This document shows, piece by piece, positions 20,074 through 49,411 of a stretch of 64,000 bases of DNA. Within the stretch, counting starts at the first letter, position 1; every line of letters begins with the position of its first letter. Source of the DNA: Amoebidium appalachense (Eukaryota > Ichthyosporea); the NCBI GenBank assembly GCA_963693365.1, contig CAVNZM010000007.1, positions 7,006,001 to 7,070,000 on the forward strand, written 5' to 3'. Position numbers and translations under genes: made by a program. Below the pieces are notes generated by a model that worked only from the letters and a program-made list of their open reading frames with translations, searched no databases and was not told where the DNA came from.

Positions 20074-21570
20074 GCCGTCACGCAAAGCTGTGGGCGTACT
20101 ACCTGACACGTACTGACGGTGTCACGCGCCATCTCTGAGCTAAACCGGTTCGCGATCGCCGATTTTTCCTTCCTTCTTCGCAGCCCGCAGTCTTTCTTCT
20201 TCGCAGCCTTCCTTCTTCCGGCAGTCACTTCGCGTACACAGATAAGCATTGTCATTACTAGCGAGACATTTCTGCTGAGGTAGGAAGGAAAATGAGGCAC
20301 CACCTCAGTAGGTGGTAGGCGTACTACATAGCAGCAGAGCCTGCAGCGCTGAGCTGGGGGTTTATGTACGCACTAATCATTGCTACATAACGGCCCGGAC
20401 GTCGTCGACGTCTGAGCTGGCGCAATTGCCAGTCTGGTCGGGTGTAGGGGGACTAATGTATTGTGCGAGAGCAATAGCCGATTAGCTAGTCGCGCACCGA
20501 AGAAATCTCCCGAGACTTCCTCTTCTGTAGGAACTGCCCTTGCATCAGTGCTGTCTCAGAAATTGCTGTGCAATAATAGCTGTTAGTAGGCCAGTAGTTT
20601 TAGAGAAGAAATGTTGTGCAACTAAGATATATCTTTTACGAAAGTTTTCCCTACTAAATCTATTTACTCCCCTAATAGGGGTGGTCCGTGCTTGGCTAAG
20701 TGGATTGGCTTCCATATTGAAGCAGCTCCTATTGGCTACATTTTGTGTAATCGGGGTCCTCCAAAACCCACACGTTTGTGGCGAATTGAGTAACCGAGGA
20801 TTGCGGGATTTAGGCCAAGTAAATCCGTTGCAGGCATAGTACTGCGTGTGGCCTAGCCTATATTACATTTCAATAAATCTACGCTCCACAAGTAAGCTCT
20901 CCACAAGGGCATTTTGGTATAACGATGCTTCATTTTTTGGTATAACGAGACTCCATCACATTGTACATATGATTGAATTTCCGTAGTAAAATTTTCCGAA
21001 ATGGTGCCTCGATTTCCGGGAATGTGGATACATTATAATACATACGCACAGTCAACCCCTATAGCTATAGAGATCATAGAAATTTATTATTATTATTTAT
21101 CATTGCCTCCTAAGTATGCCGCGCATACTTGTATAGTGATTCTAAACCACCTCTATCGGTTGGGGGGGAAAAAACACAAATTCATGCGGCCAGCCCCACA
21201 AGGAGGAGTTCTGGGGGATCCACTGTCAACAGACTGCGTGCAGGCCCTGGGATAATAATATTAGCTGATCAGTGGGCCCGGGCCCGGGGTCCACATAGGC
21301 CTATGTAAATCATGATGCATCTGCTGTACTGGCAGTCTGGGGTAAAAAGAACAAAAAGTATACCAACTACAAAACCTTAGGCTGGGCGTAAATGACAGTT
21401 CATGCGCAGACAGCCACACATTTCATTCACAACAGACACCCAGAAAGATAGCCTACCTGTAAATTACAACATCCTTGATTTTATACTAAACACGCGTAAC
21501 TACGACCTGTTTATTAGATGTATTGATTGGCTTGAGAAACACATCACTACAAAATTATAGCGCACGCGCA

Positions 21571-21581
21571 CACACACACAC

Positions 21582-21646
<65 letters not shown>

Positions 21647-21678
21647 CCAGCTGATACCGAGTGTCCCGAGGGGAGCCC

Positions 21679-21722
<44 letters not shown>
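21571..21722. repeat. (CA)n and a 42-base poly-A run
   Basis: CA repeats to about 21645 are followed by unique sequence and a pure A run (about 21681-21722) that abuts dispersed repeat copy c. Confidence 0.9.
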
Positions 21723-21724
<2 letters not shown>

Positions 21725-22057
21725 GGGGAACCCCAACTAATTGATTTCTCCTTGTAGTCTTTATGGGGGGGTTTACACACTTTTTATTGCGTGGACATTG
21801 CCGGAGGCCCAGCCACATTCGACGGCCTACTGCGTTTTCCAGCACAGCCAATCAAATGCAGCCAGTGACATATGTACATGCTAGGCAACAATGAGCGCCA
21901 TCGTGTGTCTCGTAGAGAAAGTAAACCCTGATATATAGTCACCACCCGACATCTATGTACGTGATCATGATATACCGCTGAGGGGATATTCCGAGCAAAA
22001 CCCCCCCCCATACCTGAGACTGGTTCTCTTTGCCTCGAGTAAACAGCGTAAACCCCC
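21723..22057 (-). mobile_element. dispersed repeat family 1, copy c, interrupted
   Basis: An inverted copy of the 7596-7791 unit with both ends present (CGGGGAACCCCAACTAATTG at 21724 and CCTCGAGTAAACAGCGTAAA near 22034). It is interrupted by about 140 bases of unrelated sequence at about 21766-21904. Confidence 0.75.
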
Positions 22058-22101
22058 CATTTCATTTGCTTTCCGATTTCCCATCATACTGAACACATAC
22101 C

Positions 22102-35891
<13,790 letters not shown>

Positions 35892-35894
35892 TAA

Positions 35895-35934
35895 GTCGCA
35901 TGTCTAGGTATCTTGTCGCATGTCTAGGTATCTT
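35895..35934 (+). repeat. perfect 20-bp direct duplication
   Basis: GTCGCATGTCTAGGTATCTT occurs twice in tandem (35895-35914 and 35915-35934), just after the proposed stop of the SAND-like gene. Confidence 0.95.
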
Positions 35935-36589
35935 GTCAATGAATGACGATACCTAAGTTTTAAAAAGGACAACACTGCATATGGGCAAAACCAATCATTG
36001 TGCACGTGGTCACAGTCTGGCATGAATGCACCCTGCGGAGGGCTCAAAATGTCGAATTTATAACAATGTTTCAAAACATATACAATACATTTAACGAGAG
36101 GATTGGCGTATCTATAGGTTTCTGTTTTCGGTGCAGTTCCTCATATTATATGTATCATAAAGGCTATATGACTAAAGCTTGTCATGCTATTTACTTAGAA
36201 CCCTATATGACTGAGTCTTTTTTTTTTTTTTTGGGGGGGGGGGGGGGGTGCTTTCTTTCATCTGGCTTGCCGCCTTTGGCCACATTCAATTTTTTAGCTA
36301 TGCAGCATTTTTGTGCTTGCTCTGGAATAAATATTTTAATTGAAAAAGGTATCTTGGCATATGGTTTAAGAAGCCTAAATAATGATTCCTTTCTTCTTGT
36401 TGTTCATCCATAAATGATGTTATCATCTTTATCCCCCCCCCCCCCCCCCCCCTCTTCCTCCCCCCTTCCCCCCTCCACACACACGCGTCTTTTTCTGGTG
36501 CCGATGTGAGAGTTTTTATAAATACCCGGCTGGCTCATTAAGCCAATCGTTTTTTTATGTGTGCTTTGTTCTGCTTCTTTCCCCCCCCC

Positions 36590-36619
36590 CCCCCCCCCTC
36601 CCCCCTGTGGGCTTCCACG

Positions 36620-36710
<91 letters not shown>

Positions 36711-36717
36711 ACTCACA

Positions 36718-36768
<51 letters not shown>

Positions 36769-36887
36769 TAAGGCTGCCCTTGGTTTAACCTGATTGAATA
36801 AAAGTGCATGGCCGTTGCCCTGAACCGGATCAGTACCGTCGGACCATATAATGTATCCCAGGTCTTTTGTGAACAGTGTACAGAGAG

Positions 36888-36925
<38 letters not shown>

Positions 36926-36966
36926 CTCCCCACGTCTCTTACTCTCTCTCTCTCTGTGTCTCTCTA

Positions 36967-37031
<65 letters not shown>

Positions 37032-37032
37032 C

Positions 37033-37093
<61 letters not shown>

Positions 37094-37230
37094 AAGCTGC
37101 CTTTGGTTTAATCTAATTATTAATAAAAGTGCCTGGCCGTTGCCATGAACGGGATTAGTAACATCGGATCATATAATGTATCCCAGGTCTTCTGTGAACA
37201 GGTTTGTGAACAGTATACATAGAGCCCCCC
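36590..37230 (+). repeat. duplicated composite unit: C run, (CT)n, (CA)n and 130 bp unique
   Basis: Two adjacent copies (about 36590-36910 and 36912-37230) each contain CCACGTCTCT, a CT tract, a CA tract, a GCTGCC(C/T)TTGGTTTAA block with an AATAAA, ATATAATGTATCCCAGGTCT, and a C run. The unique parts differ by about 10%. Confidence 0.85.
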
Positions 37231-37728
37231 CCCCCCCCCCCCCCCCCCCCTGCAGCTGGTGTGCTATTTTTTTCTTTTTTCTTTCTTTCTTTCTTTTTTT
37301 TTTTTTTGTTACCTATGTAACCTTCACCCCCTCCCCCCCCCCCCCCCCCCCCCCTCCTCCCCCCACCTTCCCTCCTCCCACCTCTCCCCCCTACCAGAGT
37401 CTCTATTATATTTCTTAACCATCTGTTTTTTGTTCTGACAGTCATCTCCACGTGTACAGTTCCGTGTTTCTCCGTCTTCTGCCTTCGAACGTGTCCCATT
37501 CCTCCCCCTCCACCCCCCCAACTAATGCCACCACCACCACCAGCAGCATTTGAATAGACCAATATCGTGGAGAAACACCAAAAAATAGAGTTATTGCAAC
37601 TGCGCACAACGGCTGCCATGCATATTTTTGAGCATAATGGAGCCGGGAAGGCATAGGCCTTCCCGACTCAAGTTAGGCTAGTTTAATTTTGAGACGGGGA
37701 GGGGGGTGGTAGCATACCGGGGCGGGGC

Positions 37729-37759
<31 letters not shown>

Positions 37760-38783
37760 CCACCGTCCCTCCGTCAGCTGGGGAAGGGGGGAGAGGAGGG
37801 AGGGGGGGGGGGAGGGGGGGGGGGGGGGGGGGGGGGGGGCACAACCATTCAGGGAGGGCCCACCCAAAAATGTCTCATGATCACAGTAGTCTGTATATTG
37901 GACATCAACTTGAATAACATTGAATGGCACTGGCACTCTACCTCCCCTCCTACCCACAAGAGATTTAAGAGGTGCACGTGGAAGGGTTATATGTACACTG
38001 GAGGATTGCTAAATTCGAAGTGAAACATCTGACATGCCACAGGCACAACACATAAATCCAATCAATTGCTTTGCACAAGACACTTGAACAGAACCGAATA
38101 TCAGGGCAAGGAGGGGGGAGGGAGGGGGGGGGGGGGGGGAGGGGGGGGGAAGGGACGGCAGGTCATATTGTGGCATGTGGTACAAATCCTAAACCTTATC
38201 AATGAATGAAGCAAAAATGGAAAGGGGGTAATAACAGCCATACATACATATGCCCCCACACCTTTTTTTCCGTTTGGACAGATGCAGTCACCCCCATCCC
38301 ACCACAGCAGGTACCGTGTGCATCTAGACACCCTTCCACTGGCAGCTCGTGCGTGTTTCATCCCCCCCCCCCCCCCCCAACCCCCCCTTCCCCCCCCACC
38401 CACCGACCCAGAGCCCGTACCGAACTATTGCGATTTTCTTAACTCCCGGTTCCTGCAGTGACATAGCACTGTCGAGTGCACGTGTACACCTTCATAGCAG
38501 GCTCGTTAATATCTTAATTGTTTTCCCGTTAACCCCCACCCAACACCTCCCTCCCCCTCCCCCAAACACCCCGGCTCACACACCCTAAACCACTCATTTA
38601 ACTGTGGATGGTAAAGCTGTGTGTGCATATGTGTGATTGTCCAGGTGTGTGCGCCTGTTTGGGTGTGTGTGTGTGTGTCCGTGCGTGCGTGCGTGTGTAT
38701 GTGGTCTGTTCGTGTGAGTGTTGGGCGGTGGGTGTGATGTGTATACCTACTCCCTCCAGTTATTCTACAAAATAGGGGGGGAA

Positions 38784-38820
<37 letters not shown>

Positions 38821-39020
38821 TGTACACAATAGAGGAGGGCCGGCTGCTTTGCCTCAAGATATTTTTTTAGCTGCTTTTTTTTCCTCGGTAATACACGGAA
38901 ACCCATCTTGCTCACTATTTGTTCCCCCCATTATCGGTTTCATCTCACCTTCTTGTGACATTTTCCGGGTGCTGGCGATGAAGCGGTGTTACTTCTGTCT
39001 TCCCCTCCTTTCCCCAATAA

Positions 39021-40693
39021 TTATAACCCGGCGCAGATTATTTCACAGCAACTACCACGGCTAACATCGCGCACTCTTTCTGCCATGGTTTGCACTAGCG
39101 TTGGCGGCTCGACGAATTTTTCAGGAAGGTCGGAAAATGGCGGGAAGACTGTTGATTCGTGTAAAGTATCCACGTTTCCCTCTTTCTGCAACTGCGCCCA
39201 AACCGTAAGAGCCGACATGTGCACGCGAGTCCTCCGGGACCTACACAACGAATGTCCCTGCCAGGTTGAAACACACGCGTGCTTAGTCTTCGAAAGGATT
39301 CATCTCATATCATTTATGTGCAAAACGTGCGTTTTGATAACGGCTCTAAGCGTTGTGCTGTGGCGCATCAAAAACTTTGAATTCCCCCCAAGAGGTATAC
39401 ACGTCTTGTAGTTGCATGCAAATTGAACATTCGAGTACGCCGTTTCTCGGTGTGTTGGAACTGAATGCACGCCATTTGCTACTGTCGCATTTTGAGGGTG
39501 CGTACCTCCGCCTTCCCGGTGAGTAGGGGATGTTGCGATGGTTCCCGCCCAACGTGAAAATGAGTTTGCACACAAGTACGCATGACATTCACGGTGTGTG
39601 GTGTTCTGTGCTGGCGATGGTCCAATATCTGCTGCAAGGTGATTGGCTGGCTCGTCACTGTCTGAGTGTTCCGAGTTGATGGGTGCTGGGACAGGGTAAA
39701 GGATGGTTGCTGCAGGGAGAGAATGGAAGGATCGATAAGGAAGGGTGCATCTTGTAATATTGCACGCAGGCGGGGGGCGGGAGGGGGAGGGAGAGAGAGA
39801 AGGGGGGCGCCGGGGGGGGGGGGGGGGGGGGGGGAGGGGGGGGGGGGAGAGGGGGGGGGGGGGGAAGGAGGAGGGGTCAAGGATGGGGAGGTGGGGGGAG
39901 GCAAGATAGTCTTGTGCTTTAGGTGGAGAGAATCGGGGGTTGGAACACGTGGAGAGGAAGGGGGAGGGGGTATATGTGGATAGAAAGAGGGGGAGTGGGG
40001 AGGGGAGGGGGGAGAGGTAGAAAGGCAGAAAGAGGGGAAAGAGGGGGAGAGGGATAGAAGGGAGGGAGGGGGACTCGGAGAGAGAGGGAGAAAGGGGGGG
40101 GGGGGGGGGGGAGGGGAGAAAGAGGGGGGGGGGAGGAGGGAGCGGAAGATGTGTGTGTGTTGTGTGTGTGTTGGGGAGGGGGGAGGGGGGGGGGGGGGAA
40201 GGAGGGAGACCGGGAGAGGGGGAGGACAGAGTGAAAGAAACCGTATCCGAGGGCATAAGTTGTGCAGGCAACATACCTGCACAGGGCTGCTACCATCTGA
40301 TTGGACGAGCACCTCCCCTTCAAGATCCTCGTTGCCATCCTCACCCTCACATTGGCACAGATTCGGTTGTGCGTCCCCGCACCACCTTCCATAAATGGAA
40401 GGTCGGACAAGTGGTCGGGATTGGCATCCAGTGGGGAGATCACTTTATGATCCTGTCATAATACCACGTGGTTGGTGAACTGGTAACTTGTAAGATAATG
40501 AACTCCTTGTCCCGAACACCGGGTTGACTACCACGTTACAGCCAAAACTCTTCCATACCACCCCCTCTATTCACATGCTCAAAAACACATCCGGAACCGC
40601 ATTTACACACCCGTTTTGTGGTTATCGTCCGAAGTCAGGGGGTCGAGGGATGAGCCTCACTGAAGTGGAGTGAGCGCGTGTATGCGCCCGAGC

Positions 40694-40742
<49 letters not shown>

Positions 40743-40964
40743 GGGGGGGGAGAGTGTGTGTGCGCGTGTATGCATCATTGCAGTGTGTGTGTGTGCTGTC
40801 TGTATGTTGTGTGTAAGGCGTGCTGTGTATATAGAAGTATCTTGGCCCAGGGGTAGCCCGGGGTAGGGCATTGGGGTGGGTGGTGGTGGTGGTGGCGGTG
40901 GTGGTAGGATTTATGCTGTTTGTGGTGGTGGTGGTCCAGGGGGGGAGGAGGGGGGAGGGGAAGT

Positions 40965-40997
<33 letters not shown>

Positions 40998-41200
40998 CTG
41001 ACCTCCAAACCCACGCATAACGGTTGAAACGGTTTTGTTTCCTCGGGCCACGAAGGTGTTTCGAACATGCACCCGGCAGGTGGATATTGTGGTTCATCCG
41101 TGGTGGCAGATTCAGCCGGGCAAATCGTAGCCTGGGAAAGGGTCTGTCAGCTGACGATCTGATATTATATATTTAAAATGTGGCTACATTTTTGTGGTTG

Positions 41201-41267
<67 letters not shown>

Positions 41268-41369
41268 CGTCGCATAAGGGAGAAACGGGGAAGCAGTGGA
41301 TGAAGGGGCGTTTTTTTTGTGCGCGTGTGTATGTATATATTCCAAACGCTTGTGTTTCTGTGTGTGTGT

Positions 41370-41404
<35 letters not shown>

Positions 41405-41828
41405 CTCTATGCCTGCAGACAACGGCAAATCCCTGACACGTGAACGAAAGATTATTTTCTGGCGAGGGCAGGGGGGGGGGGGGGGGAGGCAGAGGGTGGG
41501 GGTGGCGTGGGGCTGTGTTGGGCCCGGGGGGGAGGGGGGAAGAAGGTGGGGGGGGAAGGGGGAGAGGGGTGGAGGGGGAGGAGGGAAGACGGCGTAGACG
41601 GGAAGGAGTGAGAGGGGAGGGGGCAGGACAAGATCCAGCTACCTGCTCGTCAGCACTGGCTCGTTCTGGTTGGCAGATATCTGCCCCATCCCCGTTGCTG
41701 TGGAAGTTGGTGTCCTGTGTTGGACAATGAGAAGGGATGTGCTGTCTGATTGGTGCACCGGATGCACCTTCAGACTCATTTGGGGGGTTCTGGGTTTCGC
41801 TCACAAACACAGTTGAGGCCGGGGGGTC
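39021..41828 (-). pseudogene. frameshifted paralogue of the gene at 11177-18666
   Basis: Minus-strand exons 41828-41643 (62 codons, acceptor tttctacag) and 41131-41003 (43 codons, acceptor tttcccag) are open and phase 0 on both sides. A third block ends at 40277 before gtatgt. The last block starts at 39709 after ctgcag and is clearly related to 11755-11053: both open with CAACCATCCTTTACCCT and share SEH.DSD and GPSP.QNTTH. Against that copy this one lacks one base near 39690, so it reads 76 codons to a stop at 39479, and another base near 39446. Further down the family frame reopens (CVSTWQGH, RVHMSALTVWAQLQ) and runs to TAA at 39021. It is either a decaying duplicate or a gene with a changed C-terminus. 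Confidence 0.5.
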
Positions 41829-43668
<1,840 letters not shown>

Positions 43669-44307
43669 GTCACTGAGATCACTTTATGTGAATCCGAGGC
43701 TCTAGAGTGACATGGGAGTCTGATTCACGTGAGTCAGTCTTCAGGGAAAAGCTGAAGCAGAGTACACAAACAGACAGTTCCCCAAATTTTATATCCAATA
43801 TTTCAAAGTTATGGGGGCCGCCAGTACCCCCTTATAAAAATATCGGTACTAGCCACAACCATGGCATTTCTCGAAAAAACTGCATGATTCACATACATAA
43901 AGAGGCGAATCCTCAATCGTACGTAACTATCATTCACCTGGATCCGCAAGCACACAATGTCATCCTCTGACCTAACCCGTGCGCACGCCGTCTCCACTCT
44001 CACACATCCGTGTGTATGCCATTACACGGTGCGGCACCATTTGTACGCTGATATATATATACCGGATTCCAGTCCCTTACAAAATGTATGATGCTTTACG
44101 TGGTTACTAACTGGGTGCAGCTGTATATTTTTCACTATCCTACCATTGTTTTATTGGTAAGAATTACTAGATGACATATGGCAAATGCCAGTAGGCGCAA
44201 AGGAAATGTGGTCGGTCCGAGACTGAGGGGTGTATGTACAGTATACGTATCATGTAGTGATTACCATAGGTGATGTTGCCTCTGATAAATATCTTTGCCT
44301 CCCTCCA

Positions 44308-44362
<55 letters not shown>

Positions 44363-44877
44363 TCCAACAAACAGGTTTGTACAAGCAATCTCAGTGCTTG
44401 ATTTTGCCCCTATTTTTTATTTTTATTATTTTTATTTTATTTTTTATTTATTTTTTATTTTATTTTTTGCGGCGGCGGTGCCGGCGGCGACGGCGGCGGC
44501 AAAAAGGGGAGGTGGGGGGTGGGGTGGAGGTGGGGGGGGGGGGGGGGGGGGTCGACTAGTACTAATATTAGATTATAACGAGAAGTTGTCTCCACAGAAA
44601 CAGACTCAGTCCCTCCTCCGGATCCCCCTCCCCCCCCCCCCCTCCCCCCCCCCCGGTCCCTTTTTGATGACTTGGATCCCATGTTAGAATGGACTTTGCT
44701 TATGATGCATACTCTGTGTGTGCGGTTTGCACACTCGACTTCGTACTCCGTAACACATTTAAGATCCCCCCCCCCCCCCCCCCCCCCCCTTCCTTCCAAC
44801 ACAAATCATTAGAAAGAGAGACACACAGTTCACGTAGCAGTGCAGAGAACTGATGGTATTGACACGTACTAATATAG

Positions 44878-44915
<38 letters not shown>

Positions 44916-44988
44916 ACACACACACACACATTTACCCCCTACCCTCACCCTGCAGATTCACATCCCCACTACGCGCGGGGCGGGCGCG

Positions 44989-45052
<64 letters not shown>

Positions 45053-45201
45053 CACACGCACATCCGCATCCCAACCTGCATCCACACACCCATAAACCCA
45101 CACAGACACACACACACACGTGCACGCACACACACACGTACACACACATACACCAGCTACGCCATCTCTCTCATGTGTGAGCTGTTTGCCTGTGCTCTCA
45201 G
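43669..45201. other. intergenic or unresolved upstream part of the dehydrogenase fragment
   Basis: Holds poly-C runs (44310-44359, 44878-44913), a GCGGCGGCGG-type block (44469-44501), a family 2 repeat copy (44699-44766) and (CA)n (44996-45050). The middle part expected for an Ldh_2 enzyme should lie here if 45202-47534 is the 3' end of a complete gene. I could not find it. Confidence 0.5.
44699..44766 (+). repeat. dispersed repeat family 2, copy c
   Basis: Contains TGATGCATACTCTGTG, CGGTTTGCACACTC and CCGTAACACATTTAAGATC, then poly-C, as in the copies at 1689 and 26343. Confidence 0.6.
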
Positions 45202-45779
45202 GGGCCAATGCCAACGGCCAGGACCCACCAGGCCATCCCTCTGCATGGTGGAACAGCATGTTCTCAATCATCATCGATCCTAAAGTCGTACGTGCCCCCC
45301 CCCCCCCCCCCCTCCCTCCCCCCTCCTTCTCCCCCTGTACCATTCCTCACCCGCTACCCCCCCCCCCCCCCTCCCTCCCTCCTCACCTTCTCCTGCACGC
45401 TCCCTTTCCTCCTCAGCTCTTGACCTTAATCAGATTCCCTTTTACGTCCATAAATGACTGTGACTCAGCTATGTAATGTATACCTCCTCCCCTCCCCCTC
45501 CCAACCCCCCCATCCCTCCCTCATCCCCCTTTCCCCAGGTCGACCTTCAGAAAAAAATGTATCTATTTAGGGCCTCCCCTCCCTCCCACTTCCTCTCCCC
45601 CTCTCCATTGTCCCCCCCTGCTGTTATTTGTATTCCATTCACTGGTGGCTTGCTCAACACTAGCCATCCTCCTTGCCTTGGTTTGATTTGTGTTGGGAAT
45701 GTCTAGCAAAAGCGGTGGTTTCAAATCGGGTAGTGGAAAAGAAAAAGGGACTTTTTTTTTTTTTTTTTTTTTTTAAGGG

Positions 45780-45828
<49 letters not shown>

Positions 45829-46138
45829 CTTTCCAAAGGAGACGACGTGATGGGCCTACAATTTTTGGAACGAGAGTGTGGGTTGGTTGCAGGTGAATGG
45901 GGAGGCAGAGAGGGAGGGAGGGGAAAGGGGGAAAGGGAACAGGGGGACAGGAGGGCCGGGGGGAGGGGGGAGGGGGGGGGAGGGGGGGAGGGGTTGTACA
46001 TGTGCTTTGTTCAGGTGTTTATTCATTTTCCGCACGGTCTTTTGCCCATACAGCTGCTGCCGTATGGTTTGGTGCCCGGGAGGGACTCCAAGAATCATGT
46101 GGCCCAACAGATTGCTCACATAGCATCGGTATCGCTTC

Positions 46139-46171
<33 letters not shown>

Positions 46172-46840
46172 ACCCACCCACCCACCCACACACACACACA
46201 CCACCACCACCACCACCACCACTACCACCACCACCGCTTCTCCCCCACAGTAATAACAAACGGGCACACTCTATTTCTTCTGAAAGAAAAGGCCTTTGTA
46301 TCTCGCTTCTCTCTCTCTCTTTTCTCCTTCTCCCTCTCGCCCTCTCTATCTCCCTCCCTCCTCTCTCTCTTTCTCTCTATCCTTTCCCATCCCTTTCCCA
46401 ACTCCCCCCCCCCCCCTCCCCCCCCCGGCCCACACACACACACACACAACCCCACCCCACCCCCTCCCTTTTTCTCTCCCCACTTTCCACCTCAATCCTT
46501 CCCTCTCCCTCCTATCTCTCTCTCCCTTTCCCTTGCTAGTGCTTTCATGCAAAAAAGCCGTGAAGAAGGTGCAGAAACACCCAAAGCAGAGAAAAAGCAA
46601 GAAGAGGATGGACTAGACCATGAAGGACCCGTTTGGTTTGCAATATGCACATTTGATAAACAAATGAATTGGTACAGCTTCTCCTTCTCGGCAGATAGCC
46701 AAGAACGGTGTTCCTCGGCTGCCTGATTCTGCACTAAAAGTCTTTCATCAAATCCTTGCTGGGCTATAGTGCTTTACACGTGCACGCACCGCAGCCTGAC
46801 AAACCACGTACATACATACACAAACGCACACACGCAAAGT

Positions 46841-46900
<60 letters not shown>

Positions 46901-47434
46901 TCGTTTGCAACTCTCACACACGCACACATGTCACACACGCAGGCACACACACATACGCACACACACCCACACACATTCATGCACACAGACATGTCAAGCA
47001 TGCACACCCGGCACATGCACGCCTGGCTTCCACACAGACACGTATACACAACTCTTCCGCCCTTTCCCCTCCCCCTCCCCCTACCCCCCCTTCCCCCCCC
47101 CCCCCCCCACACACACACACAAACACGCGCGCATAAATGCACACGCGTGTGCATAGACGCGCGCGCGCACACACGCACACACACACACACACATACAGTG
47201 GGTGAAAGGCAGCACCCCCATTACAGCGAACGACATAATGCTCCCGTATGAGCCCGAACTGCGCACGCTCCAAGAAAGGCAAGGGCCATCCGGCATCCCA
47301 TAGGATGATGGCACCTGGCACGAGCTGACTGCCGTCGCCCAATCAGTGGGCCGCCTGGCCCAACGAGCGATTGTTGATTGGCCGATAATCTTTCGTGCTC
47401 TTTTTTTCAATCTCAAAACGATATATCCCTCCCC

Positions 47435-47465
<31 letters not shown>

Positions 47466-47534
47466 ACCTTGCCTTTCCTCTGTTGTCCTCATGTTAAAGC
47501 CAGTGCAGTACCCTTGCTAGCTGAGTTCCGTTGA
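45202..47534 (+). CDS. C-terminal part of an Ldh_2-family malate/L-lactate dehydrogenase
   Basis: Exons 45202-45287 (phase 1 in, 0 out), 46054-46128 (0/0) and 47199 onward (0) join in frame. The first gives [12 protein letters not shown], the family's N.G.LFIAIDP strand. The second is an amphipathic helix ([13 protein letters not shown]). The third gives [19 protein letters not shown] then SGIP, the family's VLLPGEPE...R..GIP tail. A TAG at 47301 follows, yet the next codons ([16 protein letters not shown]) match the normal end of the family and stay open to TGA at 47532. The enzyme family uses NAD(P) to oxidise 2-hydroxy acids. No N-terminal half was found on this strand. Matching N-terminal exons lie on the other strand at 49412-53971, so this may be half of an inverted gene, or a pseudogene fragment. 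Confidence 0.62.
45763..45828. repeat. poly-T then poly-G runs
   Basis: About 24 T, then AAGGGC, then a G run of about 48 bases. Confidence 0.95.
46540..46724 (+). other. possible exon, frame unresolved
   Basis: Follows a pyrimidine-rich acceptor (ccttgctag at 46539). One frame runs 61 codons with a Lys/Glu-rich start ([10 protein letters not shown]) and a mixed end ([18 protein letters not shown]). Another is a short basic stretch ([18 protein letters not shown]). Neither joins in phase with the dehydrogenase exons around it. Confidence 0.2.
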
Positions 47535-47575
47535 CTGTTTATTGCCTCTATTTTGTTTTGATCGTTTACTGGTTT

Positions 47576-47609
<34 letters not shown>

Positions 47610-47661
47610 TTTGCCCGGCTGAGGCCGCCAAAGTAACGCACACATGCTTACATGCGTGCAG

Positions 47662-47853
47662 ACAGGTACTCACATACCCACTCGCCCGCCATCGTTTTCA
47701 CCACCCACCCGAGCGGAGCACCCAATCAAGCGACTTGCTTATGAGCGCCTGTTCAGATTACTCTCTAAGATAATCAATTTGAAGAATCATTTGAATGAAA
47801 AAATGCAACTGGAAATTGTTGGACACTGTCCGATTGATGTTATAGTTTGGTAA
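47662..47853 (+). other. possible terminal exon with downstream AATAAA
   Basis: After a gcgtgcag acceptor the frame reads 63 codons, including a long amphipathic helix (HPIKRLAYERLFRLLSKIIN), and ends TAA. AATAAA at 47933 lies about 80 bases downstream. It may be an alternative last exon of the dehydrogenase fragment or of another gene; the phase of the join is unproven. Confidence 0.3.

Positions 47854-49411
<1,558 letters not shown>

Larger units (their letters stand above)
18667..22101. other. intergenic region between divergent genes
   Basis: This lies between the start of the minus-strand gene at 18666 and the proposed start of the plus-strand gene at 22102, so it should hold both promoters. 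It has comparatively few repeats: (GT)n at 19287-19332, a near-tandem duplication at 19708-20073, (CA)n plus poly-A at 21571-21722 and a family 1 copy at 21723-22057. A 99-codon frame at 20540-20839 followed by AATAAA near 20872 shows no recognisable family and is not called. Confidence 0.55.
35892..39020. other. intergenic region with composite repeats
   Basis: No gene is firmly supported. An AATAAA near 36325 could be the poly(A) signal of the upstream gene. A minus-strand block at about 37945-37850 reads protein-like (VPVPFNVIQVDVQYTDYC) and may be an isolated exon. A 322-bp duplicated composite repeat and poly-G/C runs fill most of the rest. Confidence 0.5.

Noticed and set aside
20540-20839. 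A 99-codon plus-strand frame followed by AATAAA
   Set aside because: Ordinary composition, but no recognisable family, no clear promoter and no splice context. A frame of this length is expected by chance in a gap of 3.4 kb.
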